Shown here one piece after another: positions 50,843-60,333 of a stretch of DNA of 64,000 nt. Every line of letters starts with the position of its first letter. The stretch's first letter is position 1. The stretch comes from Methanoculleus horonobensis (GTDB taxonomy: Archaea; Halobacteriota; Methanomicrobia; Methanomicrobiales; Methanoculleaceae). The stretch is from NCBI RefSeq assembly GCF_001602375.1, contig NZ_BCNY01000015.1, positions 1 to 64,000 of the forward strand, in the 5' to 3' direction. A model generated the notes under the pieces. It was not told the DNA's origin and ran no database searches. It was given only the letters and a program-made list of their open reading frames with translations. The translations under genes were made by a program, and so were the position numbers.

Positions 50843-52888
50843 GTGAAGCACGTTCTTCTGACCCTTCTCCTGATCGCCGTTCTCGCCTGCGCGGGGTGCT
50901 CCGCCCCGTCCGGGACGGCGACCCTCGATCCCGTATCGCAGCCGCCCGAAAGCGAGTTCGTCCTCAACGAATCCGTCCATCCGGGCGACGACTTCTACGC
51001 TTACGTGAACGATCCGTGGATAGCGGAGCACCCTATCCCGGCCGACAAGCAGTATTACACGACACTCACCGCGATGCACGATGATGTGGACGACGATCTT
51101 CATACCCTCTTCGAGGAGGCTGCAGCGGCTCCGCCGGGGAGTGTTGATCGGAATACCACCCTCCTTGGAACATTCTACCGGTCGGGCATGGATACCGATG
51201 CGATCGACCGGGAGGGACTCTCCGGGATCTCCGATCTCCTCGCGGCGATCGATGCGATCGACTCCCGTGCCGACCTGACCGCGACCACGGTCGTCCTCCT
51301 GGAGCAGGGCTTCCTCCCGGTCTACTTCTACGGGGCCGGAACCAACCCCGAGAACAGCAGCGAGATGATTCCGTACCTCTACCAGGGCGGGCTCGGGCTG
51401 CCGCAACGGGACTACTACCTCCGAAACGACAGCGAGAGCGTGGAGCTCCAGGACGCCTACCGGGAGCACATCGCCCGGGTGCTGGTGCTCGCCGGCGAGT
51501 CCTCAGAGCAGGCCGCCGCCGGCGCAGAGGCCGTATACGCCATGGAGAAGGCCCTTGCCGCCGCCCACCTCAGCTCCGAGGAGGGCCGCGACCCGCAGAA
51601 GATCACGAACATCCACACCCTCGCCGAACTGGAGGAACGGTACCCCGCGGTCGGGTGGGAGACCCTCGCCGCCATCCCGGGCTCCGGGCCGGTCGAGGAG
51701 GTGCACGTCTACCAGCCGGGCTACGTGGAGGAACTCGATTCCCTGCTCGTGACCGCGCCGCTCGAAGACTGGAAGGTCTACCTGCGCTACCGGCTGATCG
51801 ACCAGGCGTCCCCTTACCTTGGGGCGCCGTTCGAGGAGGAGCACTTCGCCTTCTACGAGACGACGCTCTACGGGGTTCCCGAGATGAAGCCCCGGTGGCA
51901 GCGTGTCGTAGCGGCGGAGAGCGAGCTCCTCGGCGACCTGGTGGGCCGGGAGTATGTCGCCCGGTACGTCGATCCCCGGACACGCGATATGGTATCGGAG
52001 ATGGTCGTTGCCATCCGCGAGACCTTTGATGAACGGATAACCGATCTTACCTGGATGAGCGAGCCGACGAAGGCCGCGGCCCACGAGAAACTTGCCGCCA
52101 TGGGGGAGAAGATCGCGTATCCCGACCAGTGGACGGACTACTCCGGGCTGAACCTCTCGGACTCATACGTGGAAAACGTCCGTGCCGCAAAGGCCCATTC
52201 CTTCATCCACGGTCCCGAAGGGCTTGAGAAGGTCGGCGGGCCGGTCGACCCGGGCACCTGGTTCATGCCCCCGCAGACGGTGAACGCCTTCTACGACCCG
52301 ACCAGGAACGAGATGGTCTTCCCCGCGGCCGTCCTCCAGCCGCCGCTCTTCGACCCCGATGCGGATCCCGCCTTCAACTACGCGGCGCTCGGCTGGATTG
52401 TCGGGCACGAGATGACGCACGGTTTCGACGACCAGGGAAGGCAGTACGACAAAGACGGAAACCTGAAGGACTGGTGGACGGAGGAGGACGCCGCGAACTT
52501 CAACGACCGGACGGCCCTGCTCGTCGCCGAGTACAACGCGTTCGAGGCGCTTCCCGCCCTTTACGTCAACGGCAACCTCACCCTAGGGGAGAACATCGCC
52601 GACCTCGGCGGCCTGACCATGGCCTACCACGCCTGGAAGAAGGCGGAGAACGTCTCGGCCGACTCCGCCGCGGACCGGCGGTTCTTCCTCGCGGCCCCCC
52701 GCCTCTGGAGGGCGAACGACCGGGGGGATTCGCTCCGGAACCTGGTGCTGACCGACCCCCATTCCCCGGAGAAGTTCCGGGTGAACGGCGCTCTCTTCAA
52801 CATCCCGGAGTTTTACGAGGCGTTCCCGGAGATCCAGCCCGGCGACGCCCTGTACCGGGAGGTCGAGGAGAGGCCCGTCATCTGGTGA
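50843..52888 (+). CDS. M13-family (neprilysin-like) metallopeptidase lipoprotein
   Basis: Protein of 681 residues starting at GTG, with a lipobox signal (LACAGC near residue 19). M13 features: HPGDDFYAYVNDPWIAEHPIP near residue 45, NAFYDPTRNEMVFPAAVLQPP, the zinc helix WIVGHEMTHGFDDQG near 518, and GENIADLGGL, which gives the third ligand. It is full length and should cleave peptides outside the cell. A T-run follows the stop. Confidence 0.95.
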   Translation: MKHVLLTLLLIAVLACAGCSAPSGTATLDPVSQPPESEFVLNESVHPGDDFYAYVNDPWIAEHPIPADKQYYTTLTAMHDDVDDDLHTLFEEAAAAPPGSVDRNTTLLGTFYRSGMDTDAIDREGLSGISDLLAAIDAIDSRADLTATTVVLLEQGFLPVYFYGAGTNPENSSEMIPYLYQGGLGLPQRDYYLRNDSESVELQDAYREHIARVLVLAGESSEQAAAGAEAVYAMEKALAAAHLSSEEGRDPQKITNIHTLAELEERYPAVGWETLAAIPGSGPVEEVHVYQPGYVEELDSLLVTAPLEDWKVYLRYRLIDQASPYLGAPFEEEHFAFYETTLYGVPEMKPRWQRVVAAESELLGDLVGREYVARYVDPRTRDMVSEMVVAIRETFDERITDLTWMSEPTKAAAHEKLAAMGEKIAYPDQWTDYSGLNLSDSYVENVRAAKAHSFIHGPEGLEKVGGPVDPGTWFMPPQTVNAFYDPTRNEMVFPAAVLQPPLFDPDADPAFNYAALGWIVGHEMTHGFDDQGRQYDKDGNLKDWWTEEDAANFNDRTALLVAEYNAFEALPALYVNGNLTLGENIADLGGLTMAYHAWKKAENVSADSAADRRFFLAAPRLWRANDRGDSLRNLVLTDPHSPEKFRVNGALFNIPEFYEAFPEIQPGDALYREVEERPVIW

Positions 52889-52902
52889 CGGGCTCTGTAT
52901 AC

Positions 52903-52908
52903 TTTTTT
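52903..52908 (+). terminator. Oligo-T terminator after the M13 peptidase
   Basis: TATACTTTTTTGTC has six T beginning 14 bp after the stop codon. Confidence 0.45.
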
Positions 52909-52944
52909 GTCCCCCTGCACCAGCCGTGTCACGGGCGAAACGTT

Positions 52945-53085
52945 TAGGATAGGTTATATACATCGAAACCAATGATATAATATTTTCCATTGGGAAATGT
53001 CGTTGATTCTGCGATATCGCAGATTCCGGAGGAGATTGGCCAAATATTTCCAAATTGGAAGGCTTTTCAGGGGTGTTGAACAGTA
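52945..53085 (+). promoter_or_regulatory. Promoter region of the envelope locus
   Basis: AGGTTATATACATC (near 52955) is a TATA-like element. Downstream come the near-palindromes CATTTTCC...GGGAAATG (about 52983-53000), TGCGATATCGCA (about 53011-53022) and CCAAATATTTCCAAATTGG (about 53039-53058), before GGGGTGTTG and the ATG at 53086. The region is AT-rich compared with its surroundings. The palindromes may be operator sites; none matches a known one. Confidence 0.45.
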
Positions 53086-54090
53086 ATGGCAGACAGTGAC
53101 AAAGTGAACGAAATTTTTGGCAGGTGCAAAGAGGTCGCATCCGTTGCCGCCGATAAGGCAACCGTGGCGATCGACTCTGCATCGGCCAGCGTTTCAGCGG
53201 GTATCAAGGAGATGCGCGAAGAATCTGCGGCATCTCCGCGTACAGACGACGGCAGCTATGCCCGGGACGGCGAGGGCCGTGCAGCGGCTGAGGCAGGCGA
53301 GTGCGTCCTCTCCGGCGAACTCGCCATCTCCGGTGCTGCGGACGATGCAGCGGGCATACCGGTCAGGCATACCGCGGGCGAGGTCATGAAAGGATGCGTG
53401 CTACAGAGGATCAACGGCTTCAAGAGCGGTTTGCAGAATAAAAAACTCCTGATCACCGCGGGAACCATGGCCCTGGTCTGGTTTGCCCTGACCATCCTTC
53501 CGGCCCTGGGGTTCAACCCGGCTCCCGTGCAGTCCCTCTCCTTCCTGACCTTCGCGCGGGGCGGGCTCTCCGGCGGCGTGCCGGGGCTCATTGGCGGCCT
53601 CATCGGGAAAGGGCTGATCGCCTACTTCGCGACGCTGCTCATCGTCGGCGGGATATCCGGTGAGAGCATCGTAGCAAACGTTCGCTCTCTTGCTGCAAGG
53701 TTCTCCGGGCAGAAATGGGACGCCGCATCGATCTCTCCTCTTCTCATCGGCGGCGGCGCGGCCCTCTTCGTCTACAACTTCCTTGCGGGAACGTCGTCGA
53801 TCATGAACTGCATGGTGGGGGTCGTGGCGTTCCTCATCGCCGCCCGTGCGCTGGCGAACCGGGCGGGCTGCGTGCGGCAGGTCTTTGCCGCAGTCTTTGC
53901 GAGAGAGGGCAGGGCCGACTCCGGGCTGGTCACGCATGTGATGGCGGGATGGGCCGGAGGGTTCGGTCTCGGCGTCGTCCTCTCCGTCTTCGGGGGATAC
54001 ACCTGTTACATCGCCGGGTTCCTCCTTCTGGCGGCCGGTGCCGTCCTCATGGTTACGGTTCAGAAGCAGGCAGGAGGTGTCCCGGCATGA
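53086..54090 (+). CDS. Six-TM envelope protein of unknown function
   Basis: Protein of 334 residues. Residues 1-115 are soluble and helical (SDKVNEIFGRCKEVASVAADK and ASASVSAGIKEM). About six membrane helices follow from residue ~125 (LLITAGTMALVWFALTILPAL) to the end, with GGLSGGVPGLIGGLIGKGLIAY in the second hairpin. The stop overlaps the start of the large exported protein by 4 nt, so the two are made together. No family is recognised. Confidence 0.65.
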   Translation: MADSDKVNEIFGRCKEVASVAADKATVAIDSASASVSAGIKEMREESAASPRTDDGSYARDGEGRAAAEAGECVLSGELAISGAADDAAGIPVRHTAGEVMKGCVLQRINGFKSGLQNKKLLITAGTMALVWFALTILPALGFNPAPVQSLSFLTFARGGLSGGVPGLIGGLIGKGLIAYFATLLIVGGISGESIVANVRSLAARFSGQKWDAASISPLLIGGGAALFVYNFLAGTSSIMNCMVGVVAFLIAARALANRAGCVRQVFAAVFAREGRADSGLVTHVMAGWAGGFGLGVVLSVFGGYTCYIAGFLLLAAGAVLMVTVQKQAGGVPA

Positions 54091-57000
54091 GGCCGATGGC
54101 GAGACTGCTGCTTGTCCTCCTTGCAGCCTTCTTCCTCTCCGGAACCGCGGCTGCAAGCTACTCGCTCACCGATACCAACAGTTACGACTACAAACTGGCG
54201 AGCAAGTACATCCACAGCATGGAAGACGAGGGGTTCGTCGTCGAGATGCCGATCGGCGTCTACAAGAAAGGGACGGACGAACTCCTTGCGACCGAGAACA
54301 CGCTGCTGATCATCGGCAACCTCGGAAAGATTGACCCCGAGGCTGAACGGCTTGTCCTGACCGAGATCCCGACAGACGTCTACAGTTACACCTATCAGGG
54401 CGACGCAGGCGGCGGCGAGATCAGGACGAGTACGGGAGAAGTCACCTGCGGCCGCTACATGTTCACCGAGTTCGGCCTCACCACGAAGTACAAGACGGTG
54501 AGCGAGTATGCCAGCTACTTGAAGACCGAACTCGAAAAATCGGTCGAGACTTCCAGCGCAAGGATCGAGTACGTGGATACGACCATAAACGGACACCGCG
54601 TCGTCGGCGTGCGCGAGTTGACGGACGACTCCAACTGGGCGGCCGGCGGCGGCTCCATGGACAACCACCTGGAGAACACGTTCACCTACTACGTGATCCG
54701 TGAGGACTTCTACCCGACGGGCTCGGGGCTCGCCCACATCAGGTTGCGCGGTCATGTCGGCCTCGAACATGACAACGGCCGGTCATTGACGTATGATCCG
54801 TATCCCTCGGAGAACCAGGTAGCTATAGCACTCTCCGAGATGAAAAGGGCGTACGAGGATGCGAACAAGGTCATGGACTCGATCATCGCCGATGCGGCGA
54901 ACGCAAAGGGAACGCTCATCGTCGGGAACTACGAAGAGGTCTTCGGCGGCTACGGCGGCGGCAGCTTCTCCATCGATACCCCGGGCGGGGGTGCCGGTGA
55001 GAGCGATTACGGCATACCGCTCGCGGTTATAACCGGGATCGGTGCCGCGGGAGCCGCGGTTGCGGGCGCTGCAGCGGCGGCCGGCGGCGGTGGCGGCAAC
55101 GGCGGCAGCGAGACGGAGCGCACCAGCACCTACCGGATGAGGATCCGCAAAGACTTCGAGGATTATATCGTCTGCGGAAAGAGCCCCGAGACCATCTACG
55201 CCCAGATGATCGAGATCACCGCGGAAGGCCAGACGATCGAGCGTGACGACCTCACCGCGACGCTCTCGATAACCTCCGGCGGCGGGCTCCGGGTCGAGGA
55301 TCAGACGCTCGCCGGCAGTTACATGGGAGCGTTCGTATCTGCGGACGAGAACGAACTCGCGGAGGAAGGCATCGTCAGGGTGGCCTACACCGGAAAGGGC
55401 GGGTCGTTCACGAACAACATCCACTTCCGGATCATCGGCGAGCCGAGGATCAAGTTCCCCGAGCAGGGGGCGGCGATGGACATGCGGCTGAACGTCCTCT
55501 ACGGCGACGGGCTGACCTACGACGTCGAGGTCGAACTCGTCGACTTCATAGAACCGCCCAAGGAGGTCACGATCACCCAACTCGACGAGGCGCCGTTCAC
55601 GAGCTCGCTAGAGAAGATCGACGATACGCACTACATTGCAAAGATCGTCAACACGAGCCCGCTGCCCGAGAAGGGAGCGCCGGTGACGAGATACGGCGCC
55701 AGAGTCATCGCCACCTGCGAGGATGACGAGATCGTCGAAGAAGCGTTCACGGTGATCTTCTATCCCGAGGGCATCAGCGTCACCGACGTCGTCTACGACG
55801 ACGAGGGACACGCCCAGTTCGCGGCCTACGACGATCTCGACACCGAAGAAGACGACGTTGCAGCGACCGGATTCATCGTGAACCTCGCCGTCAGGGTGAC
55901 CGAGAACGAGAAGGAAGTGGTGAAACTCCTGGACGGGACGGAGTACGCGCCCGAGTTCGGCGAGCTCAAGGGAACCGACCAGAGGACGGAGGTCCTTGCC
56001 TCGAGGTTCAAGTACACCATCGAGAAGAAGCCGGACAACACCAACAAGGCCTACAAGTTCACCCCCGCCCAGCAGATCGGCGAGGACGAGAGGAACCCCT
56101 ACTTCCTGGAACTCCCGATCACCTGCGAGTACGGCGACGAGACCTATGAACTCGATCTCCCGATCCGCCTCATCGGCGACAAACTCGGGGTGCGCAAGGA
56201 TCGCGAGACCGAACTTGCGAACTTAAAGAAGAGGATCCAGAAGTTCGGCATCAATCCGGACACCGCCCGGTTCCTGCGGGAGAACGTGCAGAACTTCAAT
56301 GCCGCCGAGCTCCGCCTGATGAGCAAGAAGATCGTCTACGACTCGATCGTCTACTACACCCAGGAGTCGGCGGACTTCATGGAGACCGCCGAGACCATGG
56401 ACGACTGGATCACCTTCCTCTCCGTCGTGAAGTGGTTCGGCGATCAGGCGTTCTCGTACCTCATGACCATCTACACGGGGCCCGCGGGAGAGGCGATCCT
56501 CACCCCGACGAAGGAGCTTACGGTCGAACTGATCGGCGAGATGTCGGCCGACCTCTTCATGGGCAACGGGGTGAACTGGGACGAGATCAAGGTCGGTGTG
56601 CACATCTCCGAGATGATCGAGAACTACACCAAGTCCTGCTTCGAGGATCTCGGGAAGGCAAACCCGAAGAAACTCGCCCAGGTGATCGCAGGGCTCTGCG
56701 TCTTCAATCTGGTGCGCCACTACTCCTTCGATCTCGACGAGAACGGCAAACGCAGCCTGTATAACGCGATCATCTCGTCGTTCTCCGACATCTCGCTCGA
56801 GTTCTTCTCGAACAAGTTCTCGGGCTTCCTCAAGGGCAAGGTCAACGACCCGAAATCGGGCCTCTCCAAGCTCCTGAACTCGTCGGCAGCCAGGATGCTC
56901 GAGGACATGATGCCGGAGGGCAAACTCGCGGTTCCGGGCGTGAACACCCTCACGGAAGACGTGGCGGTAGGCCCTATCCTCCAGAAGTACGTGGAGGGGC

Positions 57001-57275
57001 TCTTCGGCTTCGGTGCGTCCTATGTGACGCAGGAGTTAGGAACGGCGGCTGCCGAGACTCTCTATGTGAAGGTGAAGGTCGGCGTCCCCAATTCGGACCG
57101 GGAGATCGACTGGTATGTCTTCATAGACCCGATCAAAGCGGCCGACAAACTCCTGGACTACATCTTCACGTCGCTCTTCGAGAAGTTCCCGTTCCCGACC
57201 GCGGAACTGGGAGAAGCCTCCAAACCTCGCGACCCGCTCTACATGGATCCGAAGACCAACCAGCGGATCGGATAA
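54087..57275 (+). CDS. Large exported protein with internal Gly/Ala-rich membrane helix
   Basis: About 1062 residues; AGGAGGTG lies upstream of the ATG at 54087. Signal peptide 1-23 (AAFFLSGTAAAS). Residues ~30-290 form an alpha/beta domain. Residues 308-332 are a Gly/Ala-rich hydrophobic helix followed by a run of Gly. Residues ~345-700 look like repeated Ig-like strands (TYRMRIRKDFEDYIVCGKSP and LEKIDDTHYIAKIVNTSPLP). Residues ~715-1062 are helical (VKWFGDQAFSYLMTIYTGP and FGFGASYVTQELG). No catalytic motif is seen. A T-run ends the operon. Confidence 0.7.
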   Translation: MRPMARLLLVLLAAFFLSGTAAASYSLTDTNSYDYKLASKYIHSMEDEGFVVEMPIGVYKKGTDELLATENTLLIIGNLGKIDPEAERLVLTEIPTDVYSYTYQGDAGGGEIRTSTGEVTCGRYMFTEFGLTTKYKTVSEYASYLKTELEKSVETSSARIEYVDTTINGHRVVGVRELTDDSNWAAGGGSMDNHLENTFTYYVIREDFYPTGSGLAHIRLRGHVGLEHDNGRSLTYDPYPSENQVAIALSEMKRAYEDANKVMDSIIADAANAKGTLIVGNYEEVFGGYGGGSFSIDTPGGGAGESDYGIPLAVITGIGAAGAAVAGAAAAAGGGGGNGGSETERTSTYRMRIRKDFEDYIVCGKSPETIYAQMIEITAEGQTIERDDLTATLSITSGGGLRVEDQTLAGSYMGAFVSADENELAEEGIVRVAYTGKGGSFTNNIHFRIIGEPRIKFPEQGAAMDMRLNVLYGDGLTYDVEVELVDFIEPPKEVTITQLDEAPFTSSLEKIDDTHYIAKIVNTSPLPEKGAPVTRYGARVIATCEDDEIVEEAFTVIFYPEGISVTDVVYDDEGHAQFAAYDDLDTEEDDVAATGFIVNLAVRVTENEKEVVKLLDGTEYAPEFGELKGTDQRTEVLASRFKYTIEKKPDNTNKAYKFTPAQQIGEDERNPYFLELPITCEYGDETYELDLPIRLIGDKLGVRKDRETELANLKKRIQKFGINPDTARFLRENVQNFNAAELRLMSKKIVYDSIVYYTQESADFMETAETMDDWITFLSVVKWFGDQAFSYLMTIYTGPAGEAILTPTKELTVELIGEMSADLFMGNGVNWDEIKVGVHISEMIENYTKSCFEDLGKANPKKLAQVIAGLCVFNLVRHYSFDLDENGKRSLYNAIISSFSDISLEFFSNKFSGFLKGKVNDPKSGLSKLLNSSAARMLEDMMPEGKLAVPGVNTLTEDVAVGPILQKYVEGLFGFGASYVTQELGTAAAETLYVKVKVGVPNSDREIDWYVFIDPIKAADKLLDYIFTSLFEKFPFPTAELGEASKPRDPLYMDPKTNQRIG

Positions 57276-57280
57276 TCCTC

Positions 57281-57287
57281 TTTTTTT
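57281..57287 (+). terminator. Oligo-T terminator after the large exported protein gene
   Basis: TCCTCTTTTTTTGAG carries seven T just past the stop codon. Confidence 0.5.
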
Positions 57288-57469
57288 GAGTGGTTGCCCG
57301 GCACTCTCGGGCAGCAGGGAACCGTCTCGCGAAGGGGTGTCGCGGGCGGCGCCACGCAGATTTCGCGAGACTATATGATCATTGCGGGTACCGTGTTCTT
57401 TACCGCTGTTTGTGATATTATTTTTCCTTAAATCCCAGAATCCGCCAATATTATTCACACCCGGCGGTT

Positions 57470-57512
57470 TTCTTTACTAATATTTTTTATACAAGATATT
57501 TCATTCACTATT
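57470..57512 (+). promoter_or_regulatory. AT-rich promoter of the FecR-like gene
   Basis: TTTACTAATATTTTTTATACAAG contains TATA-like boxes 20-40 bp before the ATG at 57513. It shows that the FecR-like gene can be transcribed on its own. No clear ribosome site is seen, so initiation may be on a short leader. Confidence 0.45.
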
Positions 57513-58271
57513 ATGCAATCCCTATCGAACTGTTGTCGTCTCCTTCTCATCTTCGGGCTCCTCATGCTCTGCGTTCCGCCGGCAGCGGCGCAGGCCGGCT
57601 CGCATACCACACTGCAGGTCTACACGGATGAGACTGTTCTCGGTCGAATCGTCTCGATCACCCCGGCTTCGGATGTCGGTGCGTATTCCATCACCATCAC
57701 GCGCGGCACGAGCGTTCAGCCTGCCGGCGTGGGCGACACACTCCGCCATAAAGATATCATCACCCTGCAGCGCGGCTCGTTTGCAGACATCCAGCTCGTC
57801 GACAGGAGCGATACGACGATGCTCGGCGGAGGCACCGGGGGAACCGCGATCCTGATCGAACGGGCAGGCGGCAGCTCCGGACAGGCGGCGGCTCCCGAGG
57901 TGACGGAAACCCCGTCGGGCAGCGGGATAATTTACGTGGATTACGGACAAACTGAAGCAGGAACGGTGACATCTATTCAGGGCAGAGCGGAGATCCTTAG
58001 AAATGCCCGGATCTTTCCTGTATATAGAGGAGATAGCCTGCTTGTCGGCGATACCCTGTTTATCAGAGAGGGTGTGGTGACCGTTGAGATCTGGGACTCC
58101 GGGACAAGGACGATCTATGAGGGAGGGATACTCAGCGTTGAACAAAGAGCGAAACCCCAGGAACTGCTCGAACCGGTCTTCACCTTCTTCAACGATCTAA
58201 AGAATTCCCTTGAACGCGCTCTGGGATTTGAAGTCAGGGTCCCAACCGACACAGCCGGGGTCCGGGGATAA
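57513..58271 (+). CDS. Exported FecR-like domain protein
   Basis: Protein of 252 residues with a signal peptide (1-26). Two FecR-like modules are seen: residues ~50-120 (SITITRGTSVQPAGVGDTL and DIITLQRGSFADIQLVD) and ~145-215 (VTSIQGRAEILR, FPVYRGDSLLVGDTLF, VVTVEIWDSG). They are joined by a Gly/Ser/Pro-rich linker. FecR modules act as outer sensors or scaffold proteins. No sigma-factor partner is expected in an archaeon. Grouped by position with the two preceding envelope genes. Confidence 0.78.
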   Translation: MQSLSNCCRLLLIFGLLMLCVPPAAAQAGSHTTLQVYTDETVLGRIVSITPASDVGAYSITITRGTSVQPAGVGDTLRHKDIITLQRGSFADIQLVDRSDTTMLGGGTGGTAILIERAGGSSGQAAAPEVTETPSGSGIIYVDYGQTEAGTVTSIQGRAEILRNARIFPVYRGDSLLVGDTLFIREGVVTVEIWDSGTRTIYEGGILSVEQRAKPQELLEPVFTFFNDLKNSLERALGFEVRVPTDTAGVRG

Positions 58272-58327
58272 CGGGATACGGGGGAGGAGCCCTCCTCCGG
58301 CTATTTTTATCGCTACGACCGAACCGG

Positions 58328-58543
58328 TCAGCGCTTCGTGCGGCGGTCGAGGTCTTCAGCCGCCGCCCTGAACTCTTTTAGGCGGTCTTCAACCGATCCG
58401 TCGGCGTCGCGAAGGGTCACAAGCCTGCCGCAGCCGCCGCAGACGATCGGTCTGTTCTCTTGCAGGTGCTCGACCGTAACCTGAAGCGGAAGATTGCAGT
58501 CCGGGCAGCGTATCGTTGGTATGGGGTGGGTTCCGGGGTTCAT
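58328..58543 (-). CDS. Small zinc-ribbon protein
   Basis: Protein of 71 residues with CPDC (near 18) and CGGC (near 36), a four-Cys zinc ribbon, followed by an acidic and basic helix (EDRLKEFRAAAEDLDRR). Likely cytoplasmic. It is convergent with the FecR-like gene. No more specific family is recognised. The following gap 58544-58829 holds no recognised feature. Confidence 0.7.
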   Translation of the reverse strand: MNPGTHPIPTIRCPDCNLPLQVTVEHLQENRPIVCGGCGRLVTLRDADGSVEDRLKEFRAAAEDLDRRTKR

Positions 58544-58829
58544 ATTCAGGATTGCGGACGTTGATGGAATAATCTTTTCATACGCAGTTTCTTACCGCTC
58601 TAATCCTGTCAAACCGGATTACGATGCGCTCTCCCCACCTCCGCCACGGGGATCTTCGCGGATTCCGCGGGGGATCGCCAACCGCAAGCCGACGGGATTG
58701 CATACACTCCGCTCTCACCCCTGCTCATCCGGTCTCGAGTGGAACAACGACGAATCATCGATCACGGCAATCTGCTACTGTATTCAGGTGCACTTCCTTC
58801 ATGTCGCATTACGGACAACTGAATAAGGC

Positions 58830-60056
58830 ATGGTTACACCGTTCAGACCAACGAGATGGACGCTGCTTTTCCTCCTGCTTGCAGCCATGATGGTTCTCAT
58901 GGGAGGAGCTGCAGTCGCGCCGGCTCTACCGTTGATCAGCGAAGCATTTCCCGATGAACCAGAAGCCACGATCTCCATGATCATTACACTTCCCGCGCTT
59001 GCGATAGCCCTCACCGGCTTTTTCGTCGGAGAACTCTCGGACAGGATCGGTAAAATACCGGTCCTTGCCGTCTCTGTTGCTATCTTCTCCATCGCGGGAT
59101 GCTCCGGATATTTCCTCACCTCCTTACCCGCAATACTGGCCGGGAGGTTCATCCTCGGGATCGGCATCGCCGGGATCATCTGCACGACGTCCGCCCTGAT
59201 CGTCTGTTATTACGATGGGATCTCCCGCACCAGGGTGCTCGGATACCAGGCGGCCGCAATGGGCATGGGAGTGGTGGTCCTCGAGACCAGCGGCGGTTAT
59301 CTCGCAGGGATATCCTGGCGTGCGGCGTTTCTCATCTATCTGGTCGGTGTCGTCATTCTCGCGGGCGTTCTCCTGACGATGAGGGAACCCGCTCGCGTGA
59401 ACGTCGAGAAGACGGCGGGAGCACCCGAAGAGACCTTCCCGGCCTCCCTCCTCCTCCCTGCATATGCAACCGTGTTCCTCGGGAACCTGCTCTTCTTTCT
59501 GGTGCCCACGAAGTTCCCGTACCTGATTGCGAATCTGGATGCAGCGCGGATCCTGGGCGAAAACTTCGCGCTTACCGCCGGGATATTCCTCGGAGCCATG
59601 GGCTGCGCCTCCTCGCTCGTGGGACTCGTTTACGGGAGAGTTGCCTGGAGGTTCCACCGGTATACCCTGCTCACCCTCTGCTTTGCCTTCTTCGGAACCG
59701 GTCTGTGCGGCCTCGGGTTTGCCACGTCGCTTCCCGCCGTCGGGGTCTCCGTGATCCTCGTCGGTCTGGCCCAGGGCATCCTGATGCCGACGATCCTGAG
59801 CTGGATCGCCGCGATCACGCCGAAACCGTTCATCGGCAGGGCAAGCGGCGGGTTCTCGGTGACCATGAACCTCGGCCTGTTCGTCTCCACGCTTGCCATG
59901 GTGCCGGTCATCGCGGTTGTCGCGACCTACGGCAACCTCTTCCTGGCGTTCGGATCTGCGGCGTTTGCGCTCGCTCTGCCGTATCTTTTCTCGATGGTGA
60001 AACGGCAGTTTGCCCCGCCGGGGGTTGCCGTCGACGTGAAGCCCGGGGCGGAGTGA
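58830..60056 (+). CDS. Major facilitator superfamily transporter
   Basis: Protein of 408 residues with twelve membrane helices. The MFS loop-2 motif is seen as GELSDRIGKIPVL near residue 66, and a family sequence LPAILAGRFILGIGIAG follows. The later half includes IGRASGGFSVTMNLGLF. It resembles drug/sugar efflux pumps, but the substrate is unknown. A T-run follows the stop. Confidence 0.88.
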   Translation: MVTPFRPTRWTLLFLLLAAMMVLMGGAAVAPALPLISEAFPDEPEATISMIITLPALAIALTGFFVGELSDRIGKIPVLAVSVAIFSIAGCSGYFLTSLPAILAGRFILGIGIAGIICTTSALIVCYYDGISRTRVLGYQAAAMGMGVVVLETSGGYLAGISWRAAFLIYLVGVVILAGVLLTMREPARVNVEKTAGAPEETFPASLLLPAYATVFLGNLLFFLVPTKFPYLIANLDAARILGENFALTAGIFLGAMGCASSLVGLVYGRVAWRFHRYTLLTLCFAFFGTGLCGLGFATSLPAVGVSVILVGLAQGILMPTILSWIAAITPKPFIGRASGGFSVTMNLGLFVSTLAMVPVIAVVATYGNLFLAFGSAAFALALPYLFSMVKRQFAPPGVAVDVKPGAE

Positions 60057-60060
60057 AACC

Positions 60061-60067
60061 TTTTTTT
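60061..60067 (+). terminator. Oligo-T terminator after the MFS gene
   Basis: ACCTTTTTTTGCGG carries seven T just after the stop codon of the transporter gene. Confidence 0.5.
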
Positions 60068-60154
60068 GCGGGGTTCTGTAGTTCAGGTTGTGCTAAAAAC
60101 CGGGTCCGGTTGAGTACGAGAGCGTTGTCATCACCCTCCGCCGGGCGCACCTCT

Positions 60155-60190
60155 GCGATCACGGGGAGGGCGTCCCGAACCCCCCCCTGC
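60155..60190. repeat. Direct repeat, copy 1 (partner at 61715-61751)
   Basis: GCGATCACGGGGAGGGCGTC followed by CGAACCCC recurs 1.56 kb downstream with about four changes. This copy lies in the gap between the MFS and alpha/beta-hydrolase genes; the partner forms the end of the hydrolase gene. Confidence 0.6.
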
Positions 60191-60333
60191 ATCGCCGCCC
60201 GGCTCATCATACCACCGGCGCATGGCGGGGCCGGACAGTTATGCAACCTTTTTTTAATAGGCGACGTATCGAGAGTCCGCACGAACATCGCAACCATTAT
60301 CTCCCCTGTTACGTGATCCTTTTACGATCCACC

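Noticed and set aside
53715-54086. N-terminal extension of the large exported protein
   Set aside because: The frame is open, but it shadows the six-TM gene and has low-quality composition; the ATG at 54087 has a strong ribosome site and a signal peptide.
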